The position numbers were made by a program, and so were the translations under genes. From Mangifera indica (taxonomy: Eukaryota > Streptophyta > Magnoliopsida > Sapindales > Anacardiaceae), in assembly GCF_011075055.1 (NCBI RefSeq), contig NC_058138.1, positions 22,790,928-22,854,927 on the forward strand: a stretch of 64,000 nt of DNA, in the 5' to 3' direction. This document shows, piece by piece, positions 10,220 to 25,586 of the stretch. The stretch's first letter is position 1. Every line of letters starts with the position of its first letter. The notes beneath the pieces are model-generated. The model was not told the origin of the DNA and did not search any database. It worked only from the letters and a program-made list of their open reading frames with translations.

Positions 10220-13200
10220 TCATAGTTTTGATGTCAGTGTCTGAACGACAGAGAATGGCCAGACCCTGGAAGCTAACTTGCAGAGGTCTAAGATTTTATG
10301 AAGAAAACTTGAATTTCCATTTTCCTCAGGCTCTTTACGCAGAACATCAATCCTTTGAGCTGCCAGTCTGTTCTTGAGGACCTTATTCTCAGTGCTGAGC
10401 TACAAAAATACAAAATCCCAGTTATTAATCTGTTATAAGAAATGGTTAACATTCTCTTTATCTCAGCTTTCATCTTTGAATTTAATGGCGCTAATATCAA
10501 AGGGCATAGCATGGCGAACAAGAGCTGAATGTAAACCATTCAATTCCAAGAAAATGGCCAAAATTCTTCTCTAGATTTGTCTTACCTCCTCAACAGAGTT
10601 TGTAAGCTCTTCCACAGCTTGTTTCAGTGAGGAAATTGTTCGGAAGGTAACATCTTCATAAGCCAATTCCAAGTCTTCCACTGAATTAGGATCAAAGAAT
10701 ATTCCCTCCGCAATGAATAATTCTTCAAGTAACTTCACATCTTCAACATCCAGTCTCTCCCTCAACTATATGAATACTAATGGTCTCAGAAACTAGTGCA
10801 AAAGGTGTACACAGAAAGTGTTAAAACATAATGCTAACCTGATGTAAAATTCTCTCACTTGACTCGTCTTTAGTTGCATATGATGCTTCATTATCTCTGG
10901 CAGAATTTTCTTCCCTGCAATTGGCACGTGGTGATGCCTTTATATGCTTTGCCCTGCCGCAAGAGTTAAAACAACAAACACCAGTGAATGTTCCCGAAAA
11001 GATTAATCTAGGAGCCCATACTAACATATTATTTTGATGATTATGTCTGATTTTTTTGTTGTTTTGAGGTTTCAATAGAGGCATACAAATCAAACTAACA
11101 TTCATTGATATTCAGGAACCTATTGATCAATGTTACAGTGCAATAGCATTATCTGCAAGGGTGTTTGGTTTATGAACCTTGTGCCAAAGCGAAGAGTGGA
11201 GAAACTTTCTGATGCATTTGAAGAGCTTGGAGAGCAGCAACAGAGCAGAGCAGTCCTGGAGTTTCCTCCCTGCAAGATGAAAACCAGTAGATCTTTAGTT
11301 CAACCTTGAAGGGCGTAAGAAGAATTAGCTGAAAGGAAAGAATCTAACAAGAGCATCTTGGAGAATCCGAGTAAGCTTGGAATCACGGTATGGAATGTGG
11401 CTAGCTTTTCCCGGTGAACAGGTCAAAGCATTTATTACATTCCCGAGGGCAGAAAGGGATTTGTTGATGGTCTTGGCTTCTTCAAGAACTTTCCCTTCAG
11501 CACCAGTTTTCTCCACTTTCTCAGACCCTGCCAAGTCCACAAGAACCAATTTTCCAGCTTTCACCCTGTCAACAATCTGAAATGTTAGGGATTAATTTCT
11601 TTGAAATCTTAAACATATCAAGGGCAGAAACAAAACCTTTTTTCTTTATTTAGTTCTTGCTGGGCTGTGAATATGTAGATACAATGACTTCTACTGCTGG
11701 CCATGTTCATTTCTGTCAAATATTAAGGTTGATGAAATAGCATATGATGTTCATCTGAAAAAACAAAGACCACTACCGTCTATGATGTAGACCTTATACT
11801 ATTGCATGATTTAGGAGTTCACTGAATACAAAATGGAAGCAACTAAGGATACGGGTCTCTCCAACTGCTCTGTTTGCTATCCCACTCTGCAAATTTGAAG
11901 TTTACGTTAGAAGTTGATGTACCATAGAATTGAGACAAAAGTTCTCATGAATTTCCTATCTTACAGATAGGGTTTGCATTGCATCTGCAGGGTCTGAGAT
12001 AGGAATCTGCAAAATAGGAGAAACCTATTGAAGGCTTTTTCAAGTAAAAACAATTAGTAAATACTGATAAAGAAATTAAACAGCCAATAGATACTTGGCA
12101 TCCAATTTGATACAATCGTCTCATTGTTAAGCATCTTGATATAATGGGGTGTGTTGCCATTATGTCTTGGAGTATCAAATGCTAAATGTCAAACATATTT
12201 TAAACAAGACTAGGTGGTTTTACATGACCTTTATGCACAAACACACACACACATTTCTCTGACATTGACCACTTTGTGAGAAATATGATCACCTCTGATA
12301 CTCCAGATAACAGTATTCCTTGCACTCTACTTTCCTTAATCTGTATGTTGTCCTTTGATAAATCTAAAAGGTCCCTGAGAAAAAAGATTGCGATGCAGTT
12401 TAGTTCCAACTTACACTTAGGCGAGAGCATGAAGTTACACTGGAAAGTTATCAAACTTAACTGTATCATGAATAAAAAAAACTTCATAGAACAAATCTAT
12501 ACACACCTGACTTTCTCCATGTAAATCTCTACCTAGAGGAGTCACATCGAGGTTCAGAAAATAACAGTATCAGTGATAGTTCAGCTAATGCCAGTACGTA
12601 GTTCAACATTAAAGAGACCTTAATTGTGTCTCAATACCATTGAAAACTTAATTGTGTACTTGACTGATTCTTCAGACGATTTGATGCAGTCAAATAGTCC
12701 ATTTACTGCTCTCTGGAGTAATCCTTTCTTACGCTCATCAGATTCTAGGATGCCAAGACCCTGTTTAACAAACATTACGATATATGAGCTAACATTACTA
12801 ACATTTCCGGAATATGTGCATATGAATCATATCATTCACCTCCATGCTATATGTCTTCCCAGCACCTGTCTGTTCCAAAAGAATAAGTAGTTTTGTCAAT
12901 GAAATACAAATATATGATCAGTGAAATCAATGAAGAAAGTGTAAAACATGATTCGCGTAAATAGTGGCAAAGCAAGTGCATGCATTCAGCTCTTACAGTT
13001 TCACATAAAGGTCGCCTGGATCTTGAATGGACATGGTTTTCAAATGATGCACTATCAGAACAGGTAGAACACAATTTTATAACATAGAAGGTCGTAATCA
13101 CCTAGGCTAATACTTGATGAGATATGAGGATGAATTTCCAACAGAAAAAATGAAAAAGAATGTTTCCGGTCTTCAGTGTTCTCTCAATATAATCAACAGA

Positions 13201-14102
13201 ACAATTCACACTGTTTCAGATTCTCTTCCTGACTCCTGTAACATTGAAAGCAAATAATTTGATCGTGATACCTTTGACTACTAGTTCAACTCCTCTTTAA
13301 ACATTGTCCAATTTGAAGCACTATCATGTCTGATTGGATAGCAGGCATAAGCTTAATCCTTACCCCTCAACAGATTAAAAAAACAAACCATCCGTCTAAT
13401 TATCTCTTATGCATACACATAAGGAGATATAAGTTACTTAAACATACTTGGAAACTAACAAGTATGCAGTGTAAAATTAACTCAAAGACACAGACAACTT
13501 TGGAACCAAATTTTTTTCACCTGTCCATAAGTGATGATGGTCCCATTTATAGCATTAACAGCATCTGTATCATCAAGATGAACAGATTTCATAGTTAAAA
13601 ACATGACATGAGAACAACAGTAATGACGAGCTCAATTAATTCTTGAAGAAGATGCTGAAAACAATCTTTTTCATTTTGAAGATGAAACAGAAAATTGTGT
13701 ATCAATCAGTTAATAAGAACTTGTAACATTCAACTTAACAAACACACACACAAAAGCTTACAAGTTCGTACCTCGAATAATAGGCAGAGCTAGAAATTCG
13801 TAAACATCAACCTGCTCAGAATTCTCATAGAACACTCTATCGAAGCTGAACTTAAAATCTTCATCCTTCTCATCCTGTTATTTATCATAACAAAATCACT
13901 AGATTTACCAACAGTTAACATTATAGTCAAGTACACTGCGTGAGACATATGCACATATATGTAAGAAAATATTGTGATGAAACAAGACCTTGAAAATGAA
14001 CGTTTCAGAGTCGACACCACGAATGCACACACTATTGCCATAATTAGCTTTCTCCTTCGAACTTAAAGGCCTGAATCGAGCACAGACTGTTATATTCGAC
14101 AT
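10220..14102 (-). CDS. KIN1: Kinesin-1-type motor protein (KIN-1)
   Basis: Fifteen exons read on the minus strand: 13989-14102, 13772-13874, 13521-13564, 12840-12869, 12638-12760, 12507-12532, 12293-12374, 11965-12006, 11853-11886, about 11633-11712, 11349-11576, 11178-11269, 10839-10953, 10586-10765 and 10220-10399. They give about 490 residues; Arabidopsis KIN-1 (At3g63480) has about 470. The motor starts at residue 3 ([14 protein letters not shown]). The P-loop is GQTGAGKT (86-93), switch I is NMASSRSH, and switch II is VDLAGSEK. The microtubule-binding region contains [14 protein letters not shown] and [17 protein letters not shown] short Glu-rich coiled-coil tail follows, without the cargo-binding tail of animal kinesin-1. 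The donor of exon 10 is uncertain: the obvious AG/GT site leaves a one-base phase error with the next exon, while a donor five bases further on restores the frame. Confidence 0.9.
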
Positions 14103-16034
<1,932 letters not shown>

Positions 16035-18126
16035 GTAAGTTTGCCTTTTTCATGTTTTATTAGGATGCTTTTGTATGGTGATGTTGTTAAGATAGTTTAA
16101 TGATTATGACAGATTAAAATGTAAGATCTTTCTATGAAATATTGAATCAAATTTCTTTGAAGTATCACAAATATCTCAAGATTATTCAAGCTTATTATTG
16201 CAGTACAAGATTGTGCATGTAAATGATCTAATGGGATGAACTAAGAAACTGCAGTTAATGTTGATCAATGATGAGGACCCAGAACATATAATTAGCATTG
16301 ATAAAATTTTAGAACATTTAAGCTCACGCCAAATAGGGACTAGGCTGAGAAATCACAGACCTCTGCGGAGGTTCATTAGGGGTGGATTCAAACCAGCCGG
16401 GGCTTTATCTATAATGCCCTGTTTGAACTCAAACTTGTTAGCTGAACTCAAACTTGTTCAAGCTGGTGCAGTGTTATTAGAGGTGTCGATGGAAGGATAA
16501 ACAGTGTCGCATCAAATCTACCCTAAGGTTGATTATTTATGTTTCTCATGTTTCAGGCAATCTTGATTCTTCTATCAATTGTGTGTAAGTTTTCAGAAAC
16601 CTTTTAGTCAGAGTCTTTTTTTTTTTTTTCGAAATATTGAAGCAATAGGTGGAAATGACCAGTTTGTTTTCTTAGAAATGTAATATGTTGTTGACCTTAC
16701 CTACACCATGTTTAAACCAGTTGGTATCTGGCATGATTTTAAGTAGTTGTGGTACAGACTGCAGGAGAATGTTTTCACCATCCATTTATTTATATACTGC
16801 ATAGTGATAATCTGATTGAGATGATGGCATTTTAATCTTTGCAATGCTTGATGAAGATGTGAAAGTTCCGGACATCCTAAATTTGATTTTGATATTAGCA
16901 CGCAGAGTCACATAGGGTTGACATCATAATGATGTAATTAAGCAGAGGATATGCAGCAACAGACAAGAAGGGATACAAGTTCATATCAATTGTTTTACCA
17001 TCAACTTTAAGATAGGGTTAGATTTAAGTCAAATTAAGTTCAAGCTTATACCATCTCAAGTTCGATTCAACTTGAGAGATTCAAGTTTAAACCTAAACTT
17101 AAGATTGACAAATTCTTGTCAAATCAAACTCGATCTAAGGGATCAAACTTGGCTTCACTTAGTATTGTAGACAGCCAAAACAAAGTTGAATTGATTTGTA
17201 TTTGTATTGATTAAAACAATGTCGTTTTGATAATTTTGAATCGAGTTTCCCCAAGCTTACAATTCAAACACCTCCAAGTTTGAGATTGTGCATGACCTTA
17301 ATAGCATAACACCTCATAGGTTCAATATTGAGCTCAAGCTTATTTAAGAGGAGCTCATTTCAAGCTCCACTGAGCTGTGTTGACAATTAAGCTCAAATTT
17401 AAGTCAGTTTAATTTGAATTTAATCCTACTACAAACTATTTGAAGCCTTTGTACCCTCCAAACGTACTGACTTCAAATCAACTTTGCAGTTGTAGCACCG
17501 CTTGCCTCCTTTCTCGCCTTCACACCGAAAGCCCGTAAAGCAGCAAGTTTTTGCACCATGCGATGGTGATCAGATGGCACTGATCGACGATTTTTTCTTG
17601 TACACTTAAATAAAGACACTCTGACCAGACATTGTTATTGTGGCAAGATCACCAGTGACCTCATTTGTTTAAAAGCATGCGACAATGCCAATTTGGTCTT
17701 GCATGAATCTTGACACATATATTACTACTAAATATCGATCAGTTCTTATGAATCACCCGATTACCAGGCAGAGGCCAAATTAGAGGAAGAAGCAGCAGAA
17801 AGCGTTGCAGAAAAGTGAATTAATGTCGGACTGGGTGAACCTGCCTAACCATGATAAAGAATGAAATAAAAAATCATTGAAGATCTTTATACAGGCGAAC
17901 ATCCCAATTACAGTATCTCTATATTATTCGAGTTTATTATTTCTGAAAATGTTAAGTTATCAAAAGGTGATGAAATAAAGCAACATTTGCCCAGCAACAG
18001 ACAAAACTTTATTCATACACTCAGCATACTTCATTTGCGACTGGGAAAGCAACCGCAATTCCACTGTGCCTGCAATATCTAAGGAGTAGGTGAAAAGACA
18101 GCACACCTTTCTGGAGCTGTATGCGT
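16035..18126. other. Intergenic with degenerate repeat
   Basis: Contains the L26 3' UTR on the left and probably the aminotransferase 3' UTR on the right. Positions 16990-17430 are rich in TCAAGCTT and AGCTCAAG variants, a degenerate repeat also seen at about 15040, 34650, 41330 and 48560. An 80-codon ORF at 16258-16500 has no recognisable features. A short resemblance to the last aminotransferase exon is listed separately. Confidence 0.45.
16555..16605 (-). pseudogene. Possible relic of the aminotransferase last exon
   Basis: The plus-strand text GATTCTTCTATCAATTGTGT at 16566-16585 and its surroundings match the last-exon region near 18159-18195, with roughly 80% identity over about 35 bases. 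In the minus-strand frame the relic has stops where the live exon reads KQLTEES. It is short enough that chance cannot be excluded. Confidence 0.35.
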
Positions 18127-21100
18127 TCATGGCTTATGGTAGGATGGTATAGGTACTCCTGATTCTTCTGTCAATTGTTTGTAAGCATTTTGCAATCTTC
18201 GAGTAACAGGTCCAACTTTTCCATCACCGATTGCACGCCCGTCAATCTTCACAACCTGTCAAGGAGAATGAATAATTTTAGATGTTTTGAAACTGATTCA
18301 GACGCATAAAATTAAAGCAATAATTAAAAAACTCGGATTTGATTTCGTTTATATCATGCCATGAACTGAATCATATTTGGGTTCAAGGCAAGATCTAACC
18401 AGCTCAGAGATGGTGTTGAAATATGGCTCCAGTTCTTATTTATTATGCATGTCATGCTGTCAAAATTAATCATCCAAGAGAAAAAAAAAAAAAACTCACT
18501 GGACTGAGCTCTCCCATTGTTCCGGTTGTCCAAACCTGCCGAGCAACCATTGTTTAATTAAATTATATTTTACCAAGGTACTTGGTAGAGATTCTAAACA
18601 AAAACATTCTAACCTCGTCTGCAGTATGGAACTCTGATAGGCTGATTCGTCGCTCCTCTAGAACAAGCTTTTCCTTCACCACAAGGTCCATGACCTGCAA
18701 TTTCAAAAATGAAATAATCATACAGGATGCCAAATAGGAAGTTTAATATCTTATCAAATGTAATGGTGTATAAAAGTCACTATGAAGAGGAAAGTTTATT
18801 ATGACTTACGGTTGCCCGTGTGATGCCAGGAAGGCAATAATCAGCATGCGGTGTTAGAACACAACCTTTCTTCACCATAAACTGCAAATCAATAAAGGTG
18901 AGAAACGTAAAAATATTCAATGAGGAAACTTACACTTATCTGGAGACACTTAACAGTGTTATAAGAAAGGCGAATGTAAATAGAAAGATAGGGCCAGAAA
19001 TGGATTGATAGGCTTACAATATTTGTGGCATTTGTCTCAGAGACATAACCATCCTTGTCAAGCATGATTGCATCGGCAGCATTTGCGTTATTACCCTCAA
19101 CCTGCACCAGTTAAATCTAACTCTACCATCAAACTGAAATCAGAAATAGTAGTGTTATTGTTGATAGGATAATACCTTGGCAAGTATATTATTAAGGAGG
19201 TTATTGTGGTGAATCTTTGAATCCAAGTTCTGAAAAATATGATGAAAGAAGTCAATGTTAACTGAAATGCAGCATGGAAGGATGTCAGTCAAATACAACT
19301 TTTTTTTTAAAACCCTACATACATGTTAAAAATTAAAATGTATCACATGATCGATATGTTGAAAAATCGTAATATGACTGAATCTTTTAAGATAAAATGA
19401 TTCCTACATCCATGAACCAGCTCCCTGAAAATAATTTTAACTATGGATAAAGACTGAATTGCTTGACACAAATCAGTACACAAAGAACACAGACCAATGG
19501 AACTCAACCAAAAATATTGAGTTGATTTTCAAAGACCTGTTGATGAAACACATATTGATTTTCACTTAACTAAATATTTGTATAATCATTTTACAAAAAA
19601 GTCAATCACACAGAAGGGCAGATCCCCTGCCTCAAAACAAAACAGTTCACACGTTGATGTCAACTTGAAAAGGATTATGCATAGACCATCGAAAAAGATA
19701 CCATCAATGAAACTGACAGTATCCAGTTAGTCACAACTTTTGCAGCTTTACCGTGAAGGTCAAATGAATTGATGGCTTGATTCCTTAAAGAAAACCATTC
19801 TAGTTAATGGATGCATTGGACCTACCAACCTTGTGATGCAAAGATGTAGTAGGTAAGCCTATGTTGTATTAAAGAACCATACGCAATCCAACTGACAACA
19901 AAAACCACTAAGAATCTTACGTTTGGTGAATTACGACGTGTGGTTGCTGTCACCAAAGTTATACCATGTGTATTGTCATAGACAGGGGGTTTCCATTCAG
20001 GAAGCACTGCATTTTCAGGTTTAGCAATAAATGTATCATAAGGAAATCTGAGAAAACAAACCACCAAATCTTAATGGCTGTACAGCCAACATGCATTAGC
20101 AAGATGGGAAAGATATTCTTAGCAATGTAATTGATCCACAGTGTTGAAGTGCCAGAATTGGCTTACCAATCAAGGTGCAGCCATACAGATTAAATCCTGG
20201 GCTCATGCCAGATGTAACCTGAAAAAGATGAGAATATTCAATTCAGTCGAACAATGCGACACCTAATGGTCAGGAAAGTATTAAATTTGTCACCTCAAAC
20301 TTAGTTTAATGCACAAAAGTTAATTGTGAATGAATGATAAAGCAATTGTCATATGCCCTATATATTTCACCGTCAGTTGCCTATCACACTATGCCCATCT
20401 TCAAATAACAAAGTAGCTGAAAAGATCAGAACAGGTCCTTAGAGCTATAAATCCTAAGGGAACATTTAATATACACTCCAAGAGACACCGTTATGTAACA
20501 GAAACTGCAAGAGTCTTGATAGTACAATGAAGTGGAACAACAAGACACAACATATATCTGTCGAGCTATACTGTTAGTATTTCTCCAGATCATTGAATAA
20601 CAGTGAGAGAGAGGGGAAGTGAGATTATAAACCTTCTTTCCACGAGTAAGTGTCAACCGGATGTGTGCATTATCGAACATCCCATTCCTGATGAGAGTTT
20701 TGAAGATTGCTTCCTTAATCTGCAATTATTTGCGGTATGTTACAACAATGTAAAAATAAACTGCAAAAGTACTGGCAAAAGGCAATACAACAATATGCTT
20801 TTTTCATAAAAAAAATTCCTATCTCTATTTCAAAAAATCAAAAACTATAAGTCTATCTCATTTTCCGCCACTCAACAACAGCTGGTCTCAGCTCTGCACA
20901 TTCCTAACAATATTTTCTTTCTTTCAGCTAAAGACTGTTATCATCCAGTATGAGAGCCCAGGTTGTGCAGATACAGTAATGATACAATTATTAGTGCAAA
21001 TATATTGAAGTCAGTATAATTCAATAAATATTCTTATCCAGATGCTTACCTCTTCACGGGTTGGAACATTGTTGAAAGCTAGAGCCCTTGCTGAGTCAAA

Positions 21101-24100
21101 CATCCTATTGACAGAAAAGTTAACTCTGATTCAAACTGACTTGTAGATTGAAAGTTTCCATAATTAATCACAATAAAGGTATAGGAAATATTCCTTTAAT
21201 TGCAAAGAACTGAGAATTATCAAGCAATGACATGAAATTTAGGCATTTTTTAAAGTATAAGTTTATAAAACTCATAGCTCCAACACATCAAATGAAGTGA
21301 AAAAAAATGGTATTTTTCAAAGAAATGCTGCACTGGATTGGAGGAACTATATACATTTATGGTAAAAAAGAAGGAAAATTTGACTAAATCTGTGACTCAT
21401 TCATTCATACATATATATAAGCTCATATTTGCCTTAAGATATCCAAACTCCATATAAATTGCACTTGGCGTGTCAGGGTTTTTTTATAGGTTAATGTAGT
21501 CATCAGGAAGTTGAGTGTTATAGAACCACTAACAAAATATGATACATACAGCTACCAGTCACTAACCTGTCTAAATGCTCCTCAAGCTTAAATATCTTCC
21601 CATTGTAGACTCGGAGTCCCTCCCACACACCGTCACCACCTTGGACAATCGAGTCAAACACAGAAACCTAACAGAGGTAACTGAGTGTCAGAAACCTGAA
21701 AAGTGGTGCATAAATGCTGTAGAAAGTGGAGATCATCAAATAACAGCTCATGGATTCCTTTCCATAATGAAGTACCTTTGCATCATCACGGGGTAGAATC
21801 TCATCACCAACCCATGCAAGAAGATTTTTATTTGCAGGAATTGGAAGATCTGGTTCTGGTAAAGGAGTCTTCAATAGGGATGAAGATTTTCGTAGATGAT
21901 GCCGTAGCATGTTGTAAAAAGGTAGACTTTGCTCCAGTAACTCGTAATGGGAGAAGTTAAATGGCTGAAAATGAAAACTGATGAGAGTACAAGCTAAGGA
22001 AACTAATGTTCTGCTTTTCAGTCAATCTTTAAGTGATATTCAGATTGACACCATCACAAGAATATACCAAGGTGACACACAGATGATTTCACAAGAATAC
22101 ATATGAAAGGAAGTTGCATATTTACATGTCAATGCTGGAAGGACATGGATTGACCTTATCAATCTTTATTATCGAAGTAATCCTCTCAGTCAATAATTTC
22201 TACCACTGGGAGACACTATTCAATGTGGAATTCAAAAGTAATTTTCCTCATCCGGTCACATGTATCTTTATTGGAAGAATTTGGGCAGTTCTAGGGTAGA
22301 GATTCCTTAGATAACTTTCAGGACTTATTGAGTTCCACAAAAAATAACAAGGAAACATTATGCAAAATCACATACCTCCGGATATTTTCTTGGTGGTGTA
22401 AAGCCTGTAGACTTGTGTACACTTTCGTACCACTGTGGTGCCCATAGGCCATCTATTTGTTTGGGACCAGCTTCCCATCTGATTATATATGTACCCAACC
22501 CTTGTCAGACACATTTAAAACCATAATTGCAATCATCAAATGTATATGCAGCTACAAATTAGTATCATACGGAACAAATAAAAATTTATGGATGCTCAAC
22601 ATATCATGAATCAGATAGTTCTGATATTGAAGAATATAAGATGTAAATATATATTGTTGGATGCTACAAGAGAATATCTATTCAATGTGGAGAAGATGAA
22701 GTCTTGAATGGAATTGCTTGAGGACAACATGCTTACAATAAAGTAGTAAACAAGTCATGAAAGATGAGGATGATACAAAACAAGATTCTTGTAGCTGACT
22801 ATAATCAGTCAAGTGCAAAGTTGAGCTATCAGTCACTAGAATCTTGCAAGAATAAAATGGCAAGGATCAAAATTGAGTTGACACTCTCTAAAATCTTGAC
22901 AAATTAGACCATTCAGTTTTGCATGTAAACAACTCTTTGATTCAAAAACTTAAAAACGTAAAATCTTAACAATAGAGTAAATGAAGCAAAATGAAGTGTT
23001 CAACTGAAAAGGCTTTTGTGCACCTTAGCATTGCAGATTGAAAAGGAATATCCAAGTCTTCACAAAGGCTGCGTAAAGCGGCCTACGCATGAAGACGAAT
23101 AAATAAACAGTAACCACTGAGCAAAATATTTTAAGAAATATAGCATGAAGAGTAACAAGCAGTTCATATGTTTTACAGTAGTTAATACACGTGAAGTATC
23201 ATGTAAATTTAAAGCAATATAACCTCGGGATCTTGTTGAAGATCTGCTGCATCAATTATGACCGGAGTTTTTCCCAGCTCACAGAGCTCACTGTATATGG
23301 AGACCAGATCAGTCAAACCCAACTCTTTATGCGATGGATGAACAATCTTGCCAAATGATTGCTGAAAGTGCATAACAGATAAATCATACAGGGGAAAAAG
23401 TCATTTACATAAGAAATAAATAAAACCATTCATTACATTACCTCAACATAATAGAACTATTTAGCAAGAATAATATGTGCAAGTTAACAATTCTGAGCAT
23501 CAACCAACACTATAATATTATGTGGACTATATGGCATAATTCATATTCTTTCAATTTGCAGAACATATGATCAAATGTAGATAATTAGTCTTACCATTAC
23601 GTCAAGAGGATTTCGTATCAATATAATGTGCTTTCCTTTCCTCAACAAATCATCCGGCAAACCAGTTACCCGTTGTTTAGCTATATGCTGCACGCAATGA
23701 AAGCAAAATGAACACCAAAAGAAAAAATTACTCTAGTCATTATAAAACACAAATATGGTTACAATCAATAGAAGTCTCAATTCTTGATGAAATAATGTTT
23801 ATTTATTACCTTGCAAAACCGATATTTCTTTCCTCCTGGACCATAAATGACCTCTTTTACAACCTTATTTCCATCAGATTCCTGCACACCATCACATCAC
23901 ACAACTAAATAGGCAATTTTAACACATCATATTTCCTACAATTCAAAGAGAGAAAAGAAAGCAACTGCAATAAAGCAAGATAAGCGAACAAACGGGATTT
24001 AGGAGGACATGGATAAGTTTTAGATGAAAAAGCTCTTGCTGAATATACCATTTTGGATAGAAGTTCCTTTTTGTACGGCCGATCAACACCAGTCACCCGA

Positions 24101-24313
24101 AGAAAAGTAGCATAGAGAGGTTCGTCAAGCACTTCCATGTCATCCCTCTGAAAACGAAAACAAACACAACACAACACAAAATATATAATTTCATAAAACA
24201 ACTAAAGTTAAGCAGAAGAAACTGAAATCAACCTGAGCAAAGGAGTACATGAGGGCAGTGCTGAGTGATCTCGGAGGAGACCATAAGTGGATAACCTCAA
24301 TCTCCCCCTCCAT
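18127..24313 (-). CDS. Branched-chain aminotransferase-like protein fused to P-loop domain
   Basis: Nineteen exons on the minus strand, all joining in frame, give 556 residues. Exons: 24233-24313, 24049-24147, 23810-23881, 23595-23687, 23224-23361, 23024-23082, 22376-22478, 21776-21964, 21567-21667, 21050-21104, 20633-20719, 20167-20218, 19921-20006, 19176-19229, 19018-19101, 18810-18881, 18614-18694, 18500-18535 and 18127-18255. Residues 1-240 form a sulfotransferase-like P-loop domain beginning HLWSPPRSLSTALMYSFAQ, with HIILIRNPLDVM. Residues from about 280 form a PLP fold-type IV aminotransferase (WVGDEILPRDDAKVSVFDS, GVWEGLRVYNGKIFKLEEHL, YVSETNATNIF, LTPHADYCLPGITRATV). Lys410 in LDSKIHHNNLL is the likely PLP lysine. 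The architecture matches Arabidopsis At5g27410 and At3g05190. Substrate and subcellular location are not established, and I see no clear plastid transit peptide. Confidence 0.93.
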
Positions 24314-24443
24314 TTTCCTTTAAAATACTCAAATGGGTCACTGTAACAGCCGGAGAAAATTGAAAATACTCAAATCGGTTACTGCAACTGACTGTTAAAC
24401 GTGTAAATGCACAACGAGTTTTAGACTTTGAGTTGCGTAAAAG

Positions 24444-24470
24444 AAAGAGAGAGAGAGAGAGAGAGAGAAA
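24444..24470. repeat. (GA)n microsatellite in aminotransferase 5' region
   Basis: About 13 GA dinucleotides, read as a CT tract in the transcribed orientation, lie 130-160 bases upstream of the start codon. They are probably in the 5' UTR or core promoter, where pyrimidine tracts are common in plants. Confidence 0.8.
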
Positions 24471-24843
24471 ATGTAGCGGCTTGAGAGTTGAGGTGGGTGA
24501 GCCTTTCAATTCGGACAAGATAATCAGATGTGCCACTCCATGTGACACACCATCAACATTTCTCCACGTAAGTGTTGACATACACCTTCGATCGTAGCCA
24601 ACGAGATTACGACAGCTTTACTTCCATTTCGCTTGAATTATTAGTAAGAAAACAGCTGATTACTTTCCAAATATAAAGGGTAAAGATAAGATTAGAATAA
24701 GACAGATTCCATTGCTTTTTACCAAAATAATCTGTAAAACTTTTTTACCAGTGCAATGGTATAAAAATTGTGGGGCCACTAAATTATTTCAAGTTGTCTG
24801 CCGATTGATTTGAGAATCCACGAACCACAACCAAATTTAGAAA

Positions 24844-25577
24844 GGCCGAACAACTGTTCCCACCCAAGGTTTGACGTACTATTTTTTATCCATTAACTTT
24901 TAAAAATTTAAATTTTCACTTATAAACTACTTCCATTAAATTTTTTTATTATAAAAATAAATAAAACTATCATTTTAATAATATTATTAAAAATATATAT
25001 TATTTTTTTCAAATTTTAAAAAATAATAACTTTACTTTTATCCAAATATTTTTAGTTTTGAAAAGTAATTATTTTATCCTATCTAAATTTGTTTCTCTCT
25101 TTTCCAACCACCACTTTGTCTCCGATGACTTTCTCCTTTTACTTTCATTTAGCAACTTCCTCCTCTTTTTGACTGACTCTTCTCTTCGTGCGACAAAGAG
25201 ATCTTTGTCTTTTTGTCACATGAAAAAGAGAGAAATTGGAGAGGGGAGGAAGTAGCCAAATGAAGGAAAAAGGAGAGAGTTGGTAGAGACGAAGTGATGG
25301 CTAAAGAAGGAAGAAAAAATACCTAAATGAAAAAAAATAATCATTTTCCAAAATTGAAAATGTTTAGGCAAAAATAAAATTATTAATTTTCAAATTTTGA
25401 AAAAATGGATAAAATTATATATTTTTTAATATTAATATTGAAATACCGATTTTACTTTTATTTATAACAAAAAAAATTTAGCAAAAATTTACGTATAAGT
25501 AAAATTTTGAAATTTTAAAAATTGACAAATAATAGGGGGGTTCCGTCAAACCTTGGGTGGGAACAAATGTTTTGGCC
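24844..25577. mobile_element. Mutator-like foldback element with 9-bp target duplication
   Basis: The element begins GGCCGAAC and ends TTTTGGCC, and is flanked on both sides by ATTTAGAAA (24835-24843 and 25578-25586). Inside the ends, CCCACCCAAGGTTTGACG on the left is perfectly complementary to CGTCAAACCTTGGGTGGG on the right, and the perfect block extends a few bases further. Weaker inverted similarity continues for 200-300 bases on each side. The middle (about 25080-25320) is not AT-rich and holds no transposase. A 9-bp duplication plus long inverted arms is the Mutator-like signature. The element is non-autonomous. Confidence 0.85.
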
Positions 25578-25586
25578 ATTTAGAAA

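Noticed and set aside
16258..16500. 80-codon ORF downstream of L26
   Set aside because: No family features, low complexity at its end, and located where the L26 3' UTR or spacer is expected.
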